A DNA stretch of 64,000 nucleotides from WSZJ01 sp964590435 (GTDB lineage: Bacteria; Planctomycetota; MHYJ01; WSZJ01). The DNA lies in NCBI GenBank assembly GCA_964590435.1, contig CAZPWT010000046.1, positions 1 through 64,000 on the forward strand, read 5' to 3'. Under the pieces are notes generated by a model, which worked only from the letters and a program-made list of their open reading frames with translations, was not told where the DNA came from and did no database searches. Shown here piece by piece: positions 9,243 to 17,359 of the stretch (its first letter is position 1; every line of letters starts with the position of its first letter). The position numbers and the translations under genes were made by a program.

Positions 9243-12200
9243 ATGACGCAACGACCCTTCCCGGCACTCCTCCTCTTCCTCGCCGCCCTCGCCGCGGCCG
9301 CGCTCCCCCTCCACGCCCAGACCGAGGACCGCTTCCCCATCAGCGGCGCCGGCGTCGCCGACAACCGGCAGGCGGCGGAGAAGTTCGACCGGGCGACGAC
9401 ATTGTTCCGGGCGGGGAAGTGGGACGAGGGGGCGGCGAAGCTGTCCGAGATGGTGGAGCAGTACGGGGACCGGCTGGTGCTGTTCGGGGCGGCGGGGCAG
9501 TACGTTTCGGCGCGGAAGCTGGCGGCGAAGGTGTCGCGGGAGCTGCCCCCGGAGGGGCTCGCGGCGTGGCGGAGGCAGGTCGACCCGCGGGTCGGCGCGG
9601 CGCTGACGTTTGCCCGCGAGGCGCGGGACTACCGCCGCATCCTGCGGGACTTCCCGAATTCGACCCGCGAAGTCGAGGTCCGCGAACGGCTCGCGCAGGT
9701 GCTGGCCGAGGCCGGGGACGTGGAGGGGGAAGCGGACGCGCTGCGGGACCTCGTCGAGAACCCGGGGGACGGATCGGGGCGCGCGGTGGCGGCGGCGAAG
9801 CTTGCCGTCGACCTTGGAATCCTGAACGACCGCGAAGGGCTGGACTGGCTCGAGGCGAAGCTCGGCGCCGCGACGGCCGACCGCATCCGCTGGCGCGGCA
9901 AGCCCGCCACCGTCCGCGACGTCATCGCCTCGGCCCGCACCCTTCTCCGCGGCACCGGCGACGACGCCCCGGCGTGGGCGGCGTGGCCGACGTTCGGGGG
10001 GAGCAACTCGCGGGACCGCGTGGCGGCCGGGGTGAAGGGAATTCCGCCGGTGACGGCGCGGTACTCCTTCACCGAGGGGCCGGCGTGGGCGCCGCAGATG
10101 CGCGGCTGGAGCGGCGGCTGGAACGCTCAGTACCAGGAGAGCATGCTGTCGCAGCCGGCGATCGCCGACGGCATCATCCTCGTCAACGAGGGGAACGTCG
10201 CCTGGGCCAAGGACCTGGCCAGCGACGGCGGGCGCCCGCTGTGGGTGGAAAAGGGGATCGAGTCGCCCAGCCAGATCATGTACGACGAGCGCTGCCTGCA
10301 CGGCGCCACGCTGGCCGGCGGCCTCGCGTACTTCACCCTCGCCACCAGCGCCGAGAAGGAACAGGTCAAGATGACCTGGCTCATCGCCGTGTACCCGGTC
10401 CCGCACCGCAAGCTGTTCTGCGTGGAAGCGCAGACGGGGAAGCACCTGTGGGAGAAGGGCGGGGACGCGAACGCGAAGGACTTCGAGAAGCGCGCGAGCT
10501 ATCACGGGGCGCCGGTGGTCGACGGGGACCGGGTGTACTGCGCGGCGACGTACTGGGCGACGCCGGTCGACCCGGCGGAACACTGGGTGGTCTGCCTCGA
10601 CGCGCGGACGGGCAAGGAGATCTGGAAGACGTTCGTGGCGAGCGGGATCCCGGAGATCAACCTGTTCGGGAACACGACGCGCGAGTCGGTCCCGCACGCG
10701 CTGACGCTGAGCGGCGACCGGATCCTCGCCTGCACGAACCTCGGCGTCATCGCGTGCCTCGACCGGACGGACGGCGGCCTGCTCTGGGCCCGCCGCTACC
10801 CGCGTTTCAAGGTCGAGCCGATCCGCGACGCGTACGAGATCCCGCGCAACCCGGTATCGTGGCTGCAGAGCCCGATCTACGTCGCGAAGGACCCTTCCGA
10901 CGGCCGACAGAAAGTCGTCGTGGCGCCGCTGGACGGGCCGTTCGTGCTCTGCCTGTCGGCCGAAGATGGGGAGTTGTTGTGGAAGTACCCCGCGAAGCCC
11001 GAAGAGATTCGTGATAACGATCCCGGCTACCGCTACATCGTGGGAGTACGCGACGGCGTGATCTACCTGTCCGGCGACTCCGTGATGGCAGTGGAGCTCA
11101 GAGGCTACAAGAAGGTGTGGAGCGAGAAGATGGTGCTTCCGTCCGCGCCGCTGGGGCGCGGGCTGGTGGCGGCGGACGGCGTCTACTTTCCGCTCAAGTC
11201 CGGGATGCTGCGGCTCGGCCTGAAGGACGCTTCTGTCGGGAAGACGTTCTGGCCGTGGCCTATGGAAGGGATGGCCGGGCACCTGCTGTTCGTGGACCAG
11301 GCGGTGGTCACGGCGGCGAACCGCATGCTGACGGTGTGCTACGACCCGCAGAAGGCGAAGGCGTTCCTCGAAGCCGAGATCGCGAAGAACCCGGGATCCG
11401 CGTACCTCCGATACCGGCTGGCGATCTGCCTCCAGTCGCTCGGCGACATCGAGCGCTCCGAGCAGACGCTGCGGCAGGCGCTCGACCTCGCCGACCGGCG
11501 CGGCGACGAGCCCTCGCGCATCGTCGCCGACGCCTGCCGCCGCACGCTCTTCCGCAACCGCATGACCGCCGCCGCGGCGATGATGAGAAAGAGCGACGGC
11601 GCCCGGCGCGCGTCCGAGGAGTACGAGAAGGCCCGCGCCTTCGCGGCCACCGAGGGCGAATGGCTCGAGCTGCTCTTCGCCGCCGCGCAGGCGAAGCGCG
11701 CGGCGACCGACCTCGTCGGCGCGATCACGCTCTACCAGGAACTCATCGCCAAGCACGGCGACCAGGCCCGCGAGAACGGCGACCTCGTCCGCGTCGAGGC
11801 CCGCCGCGCGATCGATGTCCTCCTCTCCGCCGGCCGCGAACCGTACGAGACGTTCGAGGCGGAGGCCTCCGCGCTCCTCGCCCGCGCCCGCAAGGACAAC
11901 GATCCCTCCCTCTACGAAGACCTTCTCCTCCGCTTCCCGAACTCCCTCGCCGCCGAAGAAGCGTCCTACGGCGCCGGCCACGCGCGCTTCGCCTCGTCCG
12001 ACTGGGCCGGGGCCTGCGAGGCGTTGCAGAATTTCCTCCGCGACCATCCGCAGTCGAAGTCGTCGGCGCAGGCGATGGCGGAGCTGGCGGTGGCGTTCGA
12101 GAAGCGGGGGATGTGGGGGATGGCGGGGGCGCAGCTTCGCCGGCTGAAGAAGGCGGCGGGCGACGCGCAGGTGCGCATGGACGGCGGACAGGTGAACGCG

Positions 12201-13460
12201 GCGAAATGGGCGGAAGCGCGGCTGGCGGGGGCGGCGTACCGGCGGGACGCCTCGGGCGGGGAACTGCCGGAGGTCGGGTTCCCGGCGCAGAAGACGTGGA
12301 CGTGGGCGGGGCAGCGCGGCTGGGAACTGAAGGTGCTGGACCCGGACGGGGCGGCGGCGTGGAAGAACGCGCCGGTGTTCGCGGTCTCGGGGCCGACGCT
12401 GGTGGCGGTCGACGTGGCCAAGGGCACGGAACTGTGGCGCTCCGCGTGCCCGGCGGGAGTGCGCTGGGCGGCCTGGAGTTCGGGGCTGCTGGTGGTGGCG
12501 GGGCCGGAAGCGGCGGAGGCGTTCCGGGAGGACGGGACGAGCGCGTGGCGGACGCAGTATCCCGGGGCGCACCTGTACATGGGCGTCGAGTCCGAGGGCG
12601 CCGTGTACCTCGCCCTGCGGGACGTGCGGATGATCAGCTCGTTCGTGATCGCGCTCGACGCTTCCACCGGCCAGATCTCGTGGCGCTCGGACATGCAGCC
12701 GGGGCACAACGTGCAGCGGCTCTGGGTGACGGACGAGGGAGTCGCGTGGCTCTCGCGCGCCGAGGACGCCGTGATCCTCGCCGACCGCGAAAGCGGTGCC
12801 CTGCGCGGCCGCTGGCCGCTCGCCGCTTCACGCCTCGTGCAGGCCGGGCCCGACCGGTTCCTCGCGCTGACGTGGGAGAACGACCTGACGCTGCTGGAGG
12901 CGTCGACGGGCAAGGCGCTCTGGAAGGCGCCGCAGCCGGGGATGCGGATCGAGAGCGCGCTGACCGTTGCGGGGAATTCGGTCGTGACCACGATGACGTC
13001 CGATTCGGGGCAGAACCTCCGCATCCACGACCTCGAGACCGGCAAGCTGCGCCACGAAATCGAGCTCGGGCTGGTCTGGGTCAAGCAGGTCCTGGCCGAC
13101 TCTTCGACGGTCTACCTCGCCTACAAGAAAGCCGACGGGGCCAACGAATACGTCGCGGCTGCGTACGAACTGTCCTCCGGGAAGGAGCTCTGGCGCACGC
13201 CCGTCCCCGGGGTGCAGAGCATGTTCCCGGGGATGCTGTCGAAGGGCCACGTGCTGCTGAACTGCCCGGTCACGCGCCGCCCGCCGGGCGGCGGCGCGGT
13301 GGCCTGGGTCCCGACGATCGTCGCGATCGACCGCAAAACGGGGCTGGAATCCGGTAGGATCGAGGCCCCGCCGCTCGCGACGCCCACGTACACGCTGTCG
13401 GTGGCGCCCGGAAAGGTCGTGATCGCGGAGGGGGATTCGGTGGAGGCGTGGGGACGATGA
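9243..13460 (+). CDS. giant secreted PQQ-like propeller / TPR protein
   Basis: This encodes 1405 residues from the ATG at 9243. The frame is open much further upstream, but the signal peptide (hydrophobic stretch ending LPLHAQ, cleavage near residue 26) fixes the start. Two propeller regions are visible. The first (about 250-690) has motifs such as LDARTGKEIW and VEAQTGKHLW. The second (about 1010-1400) has LDASTGQISW, LEASTGKALW and ELSSGKELW. Between them lies an Ala/Glu/Arg-rich helical region (about 700-1010) that reads as TPR repeats. It is probably an extracytoplasmic scaffold co-transcribed with the vWA genes, 35 bp downstream of them. It ends in an ATGA overlap with the next gene. Confidence 0.85.
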   Translation: MTQRPFPALLLFLAALAAAALPLHAQTEDRFPISGAGVADNRQAAEKFDRATTLFRAGKWDEGAAKLSEMVEQYGDRLVLFGAAGQYVSARKLAAKVSRELPPEGLAAWRRQVDPRVGAALTFAREARDYRRILRDFPNSTREVEVRERLAQVLAEAGDVEGEADALRDLVENPGDGSGRAVAAAKLAVDLGILNDREGLDWLEAKLGAATADRIRWRGKPATVRDVIASARTLLRGTGDDAPAWAAWPTFGGSNSRDRVAAGVKGIPPVTARYSFTEGPAWAPQMRGWSGGWNAQYQESMLSQPAIADGIILVNEGNVAWAKDLASDGGRPLWVEKGIESPSQIMYDERCLHGATLAGGLAYFTLATSAEKEQVKMTWLIAVYPVPHRKLFCVEAQTGKHLWEKGGDANAKDFEKRASYHGAPVVDGDRVYCAATYWATPVDPAEHWVVCLDARTGKEIWKTFVASGIPEINLFGNTTRESVPHALTLSGDRILACTNLGVIACLDRTDGGLLWARRYPRFKVEPIRDAYEIPRNPVSWLQSPIYVAKDPSDGRQKVVVAPLDGPFVLCLSAEDGELLWKYPAKPEEIRDNDPGYRYIVGVRDGVIYLSGDSVMAVELRGYKKVWSEKMVLPSAPLGRGLVAADGVYFPLKSGMLRLGLKDASVGKTFWPWPMEGMAGHLLFVDQAVVTAANRMLTVCYDPQKAKAFLEAEIAKNPGSAYLRYRLAICLQSLGDIERSEQTLRQALDLADRRGDEPSRIVADACRRTLFRNRMTAAAAMMRKSDGARRASEEYEKARAFAATEGEWLELLFAAAQAKRAATDLVGAITLYQELIAKHGDQARENGDLVRVEARRAIDVLLSAGREPYETFEAEASALLARARKDNDPSLYEDLLLRFPNSLAAEEASYGAGHARFASSDWAGACEALQNFLRDHPQSKSSAQAMAELAVAFEKRGMWGMAGAQLRRLKKAAGDAQVRMDGGQVNAAKWAEARLAGAAYRRDASGGELPEVGFPAQKTWTWAGQRGWELKVLDPDGAAAWKNAPVFAVSGPTLVAVDVAKGTELWRSACPAGVRWAAWSSGLLVVAGPEAAEAFREDGTSAWRTQYPGAHLYMGVESEGAVYLALRDVRMISSFVIALDASTGQISWRSDMQPGHNVQRLWVTDEGVAWLSRAEDAVILADRESGALRGRWPLAASRLVQAGPDRFLALTWENDLTLLEASTGKALWKAPQPGMRIESALTVAGNSVVTTMTSDSGQNLRIHDLETGKLRHEIELGLVWVKQVLADSSTVYLAYKKADGANEYVAAAYELSSGKELWRTPVPGVQSMFPGMLSKGHVLLNCPVTRRPPGGGAVAWVPTIVAIDRKTGLESGRIEAPPLATPTYTLSVAPGKVVIAEGDSVEAWGR

Positions 13461-14518
13461 AGGGAACGCTGCTGGTGTCGTTCGCGGTTCTCGCGGCCGC
13501 CCTTGCGGTCCCGGCCCCCTCGCGCGCCGACGACAACATCCCGGAGGAGCTCTTCACCCCGGACATCCAGCGCTCCGTCGACCGCGGCCTCGAGTGGCTC
13601 GCTTCGCGCCAGAACGAGAACGGCTCGTGGTCGTGCGTGGTCGGGTACAAGCTGAACGAGGGGTACGAGAGCGACGTGGACCGGAAGCAGTCGGAGCACG
13701 TGTGCGTGACGGCGCTGGCGGGGATGGCGTTCCTGGCGCACGGCGACGTGCCGGGGCAGGGGAGGTACGGGCAGGTCATCGAGAAGGCGCTGTCGTACGT
13801 GCTTTCGTGCGTGCGGGACAGCGACGGGTACATCACGAAGAACGGGACGCGCATGTACGAACACGCGTTCTCGACGATGTTCCTGGCGGAGATCTACGGG
13901 ATGAGCCGGCGGCAGGACGTCGGCGAACGGCTGCGGTCCGCGGTGCGCTGCATCCTGAACAGCCAGAACAACGAGGGCGGCTGGAGGTACCAGCCCACGC
14001 CCGTCGACGCCGACATCTCCGTGACCGTCTCCACCCTGCAGGCCCTTCGCGCCGCCCGAAACGTCGGCGTCTCCGTGCCGCGCGTCGCGATCGAGTCGGC
14101 GGTGAAGTACATCAAGGGCTGCGCGAACGACGACGGGTCGTTCAACTACCAGATCAACCGCGGGATGACGCGCTCGACGTTCCCGCTGACCGCGTGCGGC
14201 ATCGTCGCGCTGCACACCGCGGGCGAGTACACCGACCGCCAGGTCGATCGCGGCATCCGTTGGCTCCAGCGCAACAAGGCCTCGATGGAGCTCAAGGAGT
14301 ATCACTTCATGTACGGCCACTACTACGCCGTGCAGGCGTTCTACGTCGCCGGGGGCCGGGCGTTCGAGGACTACTTCAGCGAGATCTCGCGCCGCCTGAT
14401 GCAGGCGCAGGAGTCCGACGGCCACTGGGAAGACAACGTCGGCGACACGTACGCCACGGCGATGGCGTGCGTGATCATGCAGGTGCCCTGCCACTACTTG
14501 CCGATTTTCCAGAAGTGA
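13457..14518 (+). CDS. secreted squalene-oxidase/prenyltransferase-repeat protein
   Basis: This encodes 353 residues from the ATG at 13457, which overlaps the previous stop (ATGA) and follows GGAGG at 13442-13446. A signal peptide ends near APSRA. The mature part has repeated alpha/alpha-barrel motifs of the type G-W-L-x-x-x-Q-N-x-x-G-S-W, seen as LEWLASRQNENGSW, CILNSQNNEGGW and IKGCANDDGSFNY. This is the terpene-cyclase-like fold found in many secreted planctomycetal proteins. The DxDD motif of true squalene-hopene cyclases is not seen, so a binding or structural role is more likely than cyclase activity. It is the last gene of the long cluster. Confidence 0.85.
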   Translation: MKGTLLVSFAVLAAALAVPAPSRADDNIPEELFTPDIQRSVDRGLEWLASRQNENGSWSCVVGYKLNEGYESDVDRKQSEHVCVTALAGMAFLAHGDVPGQGRYGQVIEKALSYVLSCVRDSDGYITKNGTRMYEHAFSTMFLAEIYGMSRRQDVGERLRSAVRCILNSQNNEGGWRYQPTPVDADISVTVSTLQALRAARNVGVSVPRVAIESAVKYIKGCANDDGSFNYQINRGMTRSTFPLTACGIVALHTAGEYTDRQVDRGIRWLQRNKASMELKEYHFMYGHYYAVQAFYVAGGRAFEDYFSEISRRLMQAQESDGHWEDNVGDTYATAMACVIMQVPCHYLPIFQK

Positions 14519-14539
14519 ACGGGGCGCGGGGAGAACGAC

Positions 14540-14567
14540 GTCGAAAGTCGAAGGTCGAGGGTCGAGG
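14540..14567 (+). repeat. four tandem 7-bp GTCGARR units
   Basis: Four consecutive 7-bp units occupy the spacer before the methyltransferase: GTCGAAA, GTCGAAG, GTCGAGG and GTCGAGG. They end six bases before the ATG at 14574. This is low-complexity sequence. The purine-rich GAGG units could also act as a ribosome-binding region. Confidence 0.6.
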
Positions 14568-14573
14568 CGGGGC

Positions 14574-15374
14574 ATGACGAAGGACCCATCTCCCGAACGG
14601 TATTACGACCGCATCGCGCACCGGTATGACGCGATGTACGACACGCCTTACTGGGACATCTACAGGCGCGTGTCGTGGGAACACGTGAAGCCGCTCCTGC
14701 CCCGCGAGCGCTCCCGCATCCTCGACATCGGCGGCGGCACCGGGATCTGGGCCGTCAAGCTCGCCAAGGCCGGCCACGACGTCGTCTGCGCCGACCTGTC
14801 CCACAAGATGGTCGACGTCGCCCGCGCCAAGGCCGAGGAGGAAGGCGTCGCGGACCGGGTGAAGTGCGTCCGCAGCGACCTGCAGGACCTGAAGGAATTC
14901 GGCGAAGCGGAATTCGCGATGGTGTGGGCGCAGGGAGACCCGCTGTCGTACGTTCCCGACACGCAGCTGGCCGTGAAGAACGTCGCGCGCGTGCTCAAGC
15001 CCGGCGGACTCTTCGTGGCGTCCGTCGACTCCAAATTCGCGGCGATCGAGCACTTCCTGGAGCGCGGACGCGTCGAAGACCTGGAAAAATTCCTCCGCAC
15101 CGGCAAGGACGAATGGCTGGCCGACCGTCCGGAGGAACGCTTCCCCGTGACGTTCTTCTCCCCCGACGACCTGCGCAAGCTCCTCGACCGTCGCGGTTTC
15201 GACACGGTGTCGATCATCGGAAAGACGGTGCTTCCCCTCCGTAAGCACGAAAAGCTCCTGGAGGACCCCAAGGAGTTCCGGCGCCTTCTGGACCTCGAGC
15301 TCTCCCTGAACCGCGAGCCCGCCCTGCTCGGCGGCGCCGCCCACCTCGAAGTCGCCGCAAGAAAACGCCCCTGA
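14574..15374 (+). CDS. class I SAM-dependent methyltransferase
   Basis: This encodes 266 residues. The Rossmann motif I is ILDIGGGTGIW (49-59), followed by an acidic strand end (VCADLS, about 72-77) and the motif-III-like LRSDLQDL/WAQGD region. It is cytoplasmic. The N-terminal YYDRIAHRYDAMYD resembles ubiquinone/small-molecule methyltransferases (Methyltransf_11/25 families). The substrate cannot be told. It sits downstream of the squalene-oxidase-repeat gene on the same strand, separated by the 7-bp tandem repeats. Confidence 0.88.
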   Translation: MTKDPSPERYYDRIAHRYDAMYDTPYWDIYRRVSWEHVKPLLPRERSRILDIGGGTGIWAVKLAKAGHDVVCADLSHKMVDVARAKAEEEGVADRVKCVRSDLQDLKEFGEAEFAMVWAQGDPLSYVPDTQLAVKNVARVLKPGGLFVASVDSKFAAIEHFLERGRVEDLEKFLRTGKDEWLADRPEERFPVTFFSPDDLRKLLDRRGFDTVSIIGKTVLPLRKHEKLLEDPKEFRRLLDLELSLNREPALLGGAAHLEVAARKRP

Positions 15375-15383
15375 TCGCCAGAC

Positions 15384-15421
15384 TTTTCTTTTTTCCTTTT
15401 TCGTTTTTCCTTTTTCCTTTC
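15384..15421 (+). repeat. polypyrimidine tract (copy 1)
   Basis: This is a 38-base stretch of T and C with a single G, just after the methyltransferase stop. A closely similar tract lies at 57299-57359, and both share the core TTTTCGTTTTTC after a CTTTTTTCC run. Both lie between two plus-strand genes. A T-rich run could aid termination, but no strong hairpin precedes it. Confidence 0.55.
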
Positions 15422-15481
15422 GTTGTTCTCTGTGTCCCCCCCTTGTGCCCCCTCCTCCCACCCGCTAGCATTCCTCCCCCC

Positions 15482-16180
15482 ATGCACGACCACTTCCACG
15501 ACCACGACTGCCAGCACGGCCCCCACCCCGTGTGGAACGAGCTCACGGCTCACCTGCCGTTCTCCGTCGGCGCCGTCGTCGTCGCGCTCAGCTCCCTCGC
15601 CGTCGTCAACCTCGTCTTCCGCGTCGGCACCCACGACGAACTGGAACACTTCTTCCACCTCAGCCACGCCGTCCACGTCCTCCTCGCCGCCACCGGCACC
15701 ACCGCCATGTACCTGATCTACGGCGGGAAGCGCCTCCCGGCGGCGATCATCGGGGTCGTCGGGTCCGCGCCGATCTGCACGCTGGCCGACATCGCCTTCC
15801 CCTGGCTCGGCGGCCGCCTGCTCGGGCAGCACATGGACTTCCACGTCTGCGCCGTCGAGGAGCCGTTCCTGATCTGGCCGTGCGTCGCGCTCGGCGTCGC
15901 CACCGGGCTGTTCGCCGCCGGGAACGTCCGCCGCCTGACCATCTACTCCCACAGCGGCCACGTCCTCGTGAGCGCCTTCGCCTCCTCCCTCTACCTCATG
16001 TCCTTCGGCGTCGATAACTGGATGCGCCATTTCGGCTGGGTCCTCCTCATCGTCACCGTCGCCGTCGTCGTCCCCTGCTGCGCTTCCGACATCATCCTGC
16101 CGCTGGCGTTCGCGAAGCGGCGCCGGAGGGTGCATCCGGAGGTGGAGGAAGAGACGGACGTGCTGAAGCGGCGTCACTGA
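15482..16180 (+). CDS. polytopic membrane protein with His-rich N-terminus
   Basis: This encodes 232 residues from the ATG at 15482. The first 15 residues are rich in His and Asp (MHDHFHDHDCQHGPH), a pattern seen in metal-binding tails. About six hydrophobic segments follow, with conserved-looking polar residues inside or near them (EHFFHLSHAVH, CAVEEPFLIW, YSHSGH). The C-terminus is basic and cytoplasmic-looking. A role in metal transport or sensing is a guess from the His-rich tail. No transporter family was recognised with confidence. Confidence 0.75.
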   Translation: MHDHFHDHDCQHGPHPVWNELTAHLPFSVGAVVVALSSLAVVNLVFRVGTHDELEHFFHLSHAVHVLLAATGTTAMYLIYGGKRLPAAIIGVVGSAPICTLADIAFPWLGGRLLGQHMDFHVCAVEEPFLIWPCVALGVATGLFAAGNVRRLTIYSHSGHVLVSAFASSLYLMSFGVDNWMRHFGWVLLIVTVAVVVPCCASDIILPLAFAKRRRRVHPEVEEETDVLKRRH

Positions 16181-16246
16181 CCGGAAGGCGCGCAACTGTG
16201 GCGCGCCGGCGGGGTTCAAGGGAGACAACCCGCCCGGAGTCTGCCC

Positions 16247-17170
16247 ATGCGACTTGCACCGGCTTTCCCGATCCTGCTCTTCGCGGTCCTCGCGATTCCC
16301 GCTTCCGCCCAGCGTGCCGTCCCGGAGGACGTCGAGGCGATCCGGGACGTCGAGTACGGTGTGGCGAACGACGTGTCGCTGAAGCTCGACATCTACCGGC
16401 CGAAGAAGGCGCCCGAGGGCCCGATGCCGGCGATCGTCTGGATCCACGGCGGCGGCTGGCGTCAGGGCGACAAGAACAACGCCGCGAACGCCATCGCGGC
16501 GGCGCGGCGCGGCTTCTTCGCGGTGAGCATCAACTACCGGCTCTCGGGGGAGGCCGTCTTCCCGGCGGCGATCGAGGACTGCAAGGGGGCGATCCGGTGG
16601 CTCCGGGCGAACGCGAAGGAGTACGGCGTCGATCCGGACCGGATCGGCGTCTGGGGGAGCTCGGCGGGCGGCCACCTGGCGCTCCTGGCCGGGAGCGCCG
16701 ACGCGTCCGCGGGGCTGGAGGGGAAGAGCGGGTACGCGAAGGTGTCGTCGCGGGTGCAGGCGGTGTGTTCGTGGTTCGGGCCTTCCGATTTCTCGAATGC
16801 GGGAACGGTGTCGCGCGACCCGGTGGCGCAGTTCCTGGGTGGCACGCAGGAAGAGAAGGCGGAGGAGTACAAGCGCGCCAGCCCGGTGACGCACGTCTCC
16901 GGGGACGATCCCCCCGTCCTGATGATCCATGGGGACAAGGACAAGACGGTCGACCTGCAGCAATCCCGGATCATGCTGGAAGCCCTCGAGAAGGCGAAGG
17001 TGCCGGCCGACCTGGTCGTCGTGAAGAACGCAGGGCACGGCTGGCAACCCTCGGGAGGCGCCATCGAGCCGACGGTGGAGGAGATCCTGGAGAAGTCGCT
17101 CTCGTTCTTCGAGGAGAAGCTGGGTGTCAAGAAAGCGGCCAAGGGAGAGAGCGCCCCTGAAAAGAAGTAG
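16247..17170 (+). CDS. secreted alpha/beta hydrolase (esterase)
   Basis: This encodes 307 residues with a signal peptide (about 1-21, ending PASAQ). The oxyanion-hole motif is HGGG (67-70) and the nucleophile elbow is GSSAG (137-141, catalytic Ser139). The acid and histidine candidates are in MIHGDKDKTVD and in GHGWQ. This is the BD-FAE/esterase-lipase (HSL-like) pattern. A GGAG lies about 8 nt upstream of the ATG. The enzyme probably cleaves ester decorations outside the cytoplasm. The substrate is unknown. A second secreted esterase of a different type is at 37264-38250. Confidence 0.9.
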   Translation: MRLAPAFPILLFAVLAIPASAQRAVPEDVEAIRDVEYGVANDVSLKLDIYRPKKAPEGPMPAIVWIHGGGWRQGDKNNAANAIAAARRGFFAVSINYRLSGEAVFPAAIEDCKGAIRWLRANAKEYGVDPDRIGVWGSSAGGHLALLAGSADASAGLEGKSGYAKVSSRVQAVCSWFGPSDFSNAGTVSRDPVAQFLGGTQEEKAEEYKRASPVTHVSGDDPPVLMIHGDKDKTVDLQQSRIMLEALEKAKVPADLVVVKNAGHGWQPSGGAIEPTVEEILEKSLSFFEEKLGVKKAAKGESAPEKK

Positions 17171-17198
17171 ACATTGGTGTCAGGAAGCTGTGCTGGGA

Positions 17199-17215
17199 CT
17201 TGACACGATGTCAAG
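17199..17215. promoter_or_regulatory. 17-bp inverted repeat, possible operator
   Basis: CTTGACA and TGTCAAG form perfect 7-bp arms around CGA in the 189-bp leader before the secreted protein at 17360. A TATGAT at 17275-17280 could be a -10 element, but it has no matching -35. The regulator is unknown and the call is weak. Confidence 0.25.
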
Positions 17216-17359
17216 GCACTGGGCAGGAGTGAGCAAAGAAGCTTGCCATGCATTTCACCTAAAGTGTTCGTGCGTATGATGTTATGGATTTCTCGCGCTG
17301 CGGCACGCTTCTCGCTAAAGGCTCTGTCCCCTCAGTCGATTCCCTTTGGAGACCGCCCG

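Noticed and set aside
9141..12707. A 1188-residue minus-strand open frame
   Set aside because: It is an antisense shadow typical of high-GC DNA: Arg/Pro-rich, no recognisable domain, and opposite a clear PQQ/TPR protein.
7725..13460. A single 1911-residue protein across the vWA and PQQ genes
   Set aside because: The first 1518 bases are an out-of-frame shadow of the vWA gene, Arg/Pro-rich and without domains. The signal peptide at 9243 marks the true start.
13457..14518. Calling the squalene-oxidase-repeat protein a hopene cyclase
   Set aside because: It has a signal peptide, is half the usual length, and lacks the DxDD catalytic motif.
14540..14567. CRISPR-like array
   Set aside because: Units are only 7 bp and contiguous with no spacers. 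No cas gene and no other array was seen in the window.
16181..16212. Hairpin GGCGCGC/GCGCGCC as terminator after the His-rich membrane protein
   Set aside because: It is a 7-bp GC palindrome without any T run, expected by chance in such GC-rich sequence.
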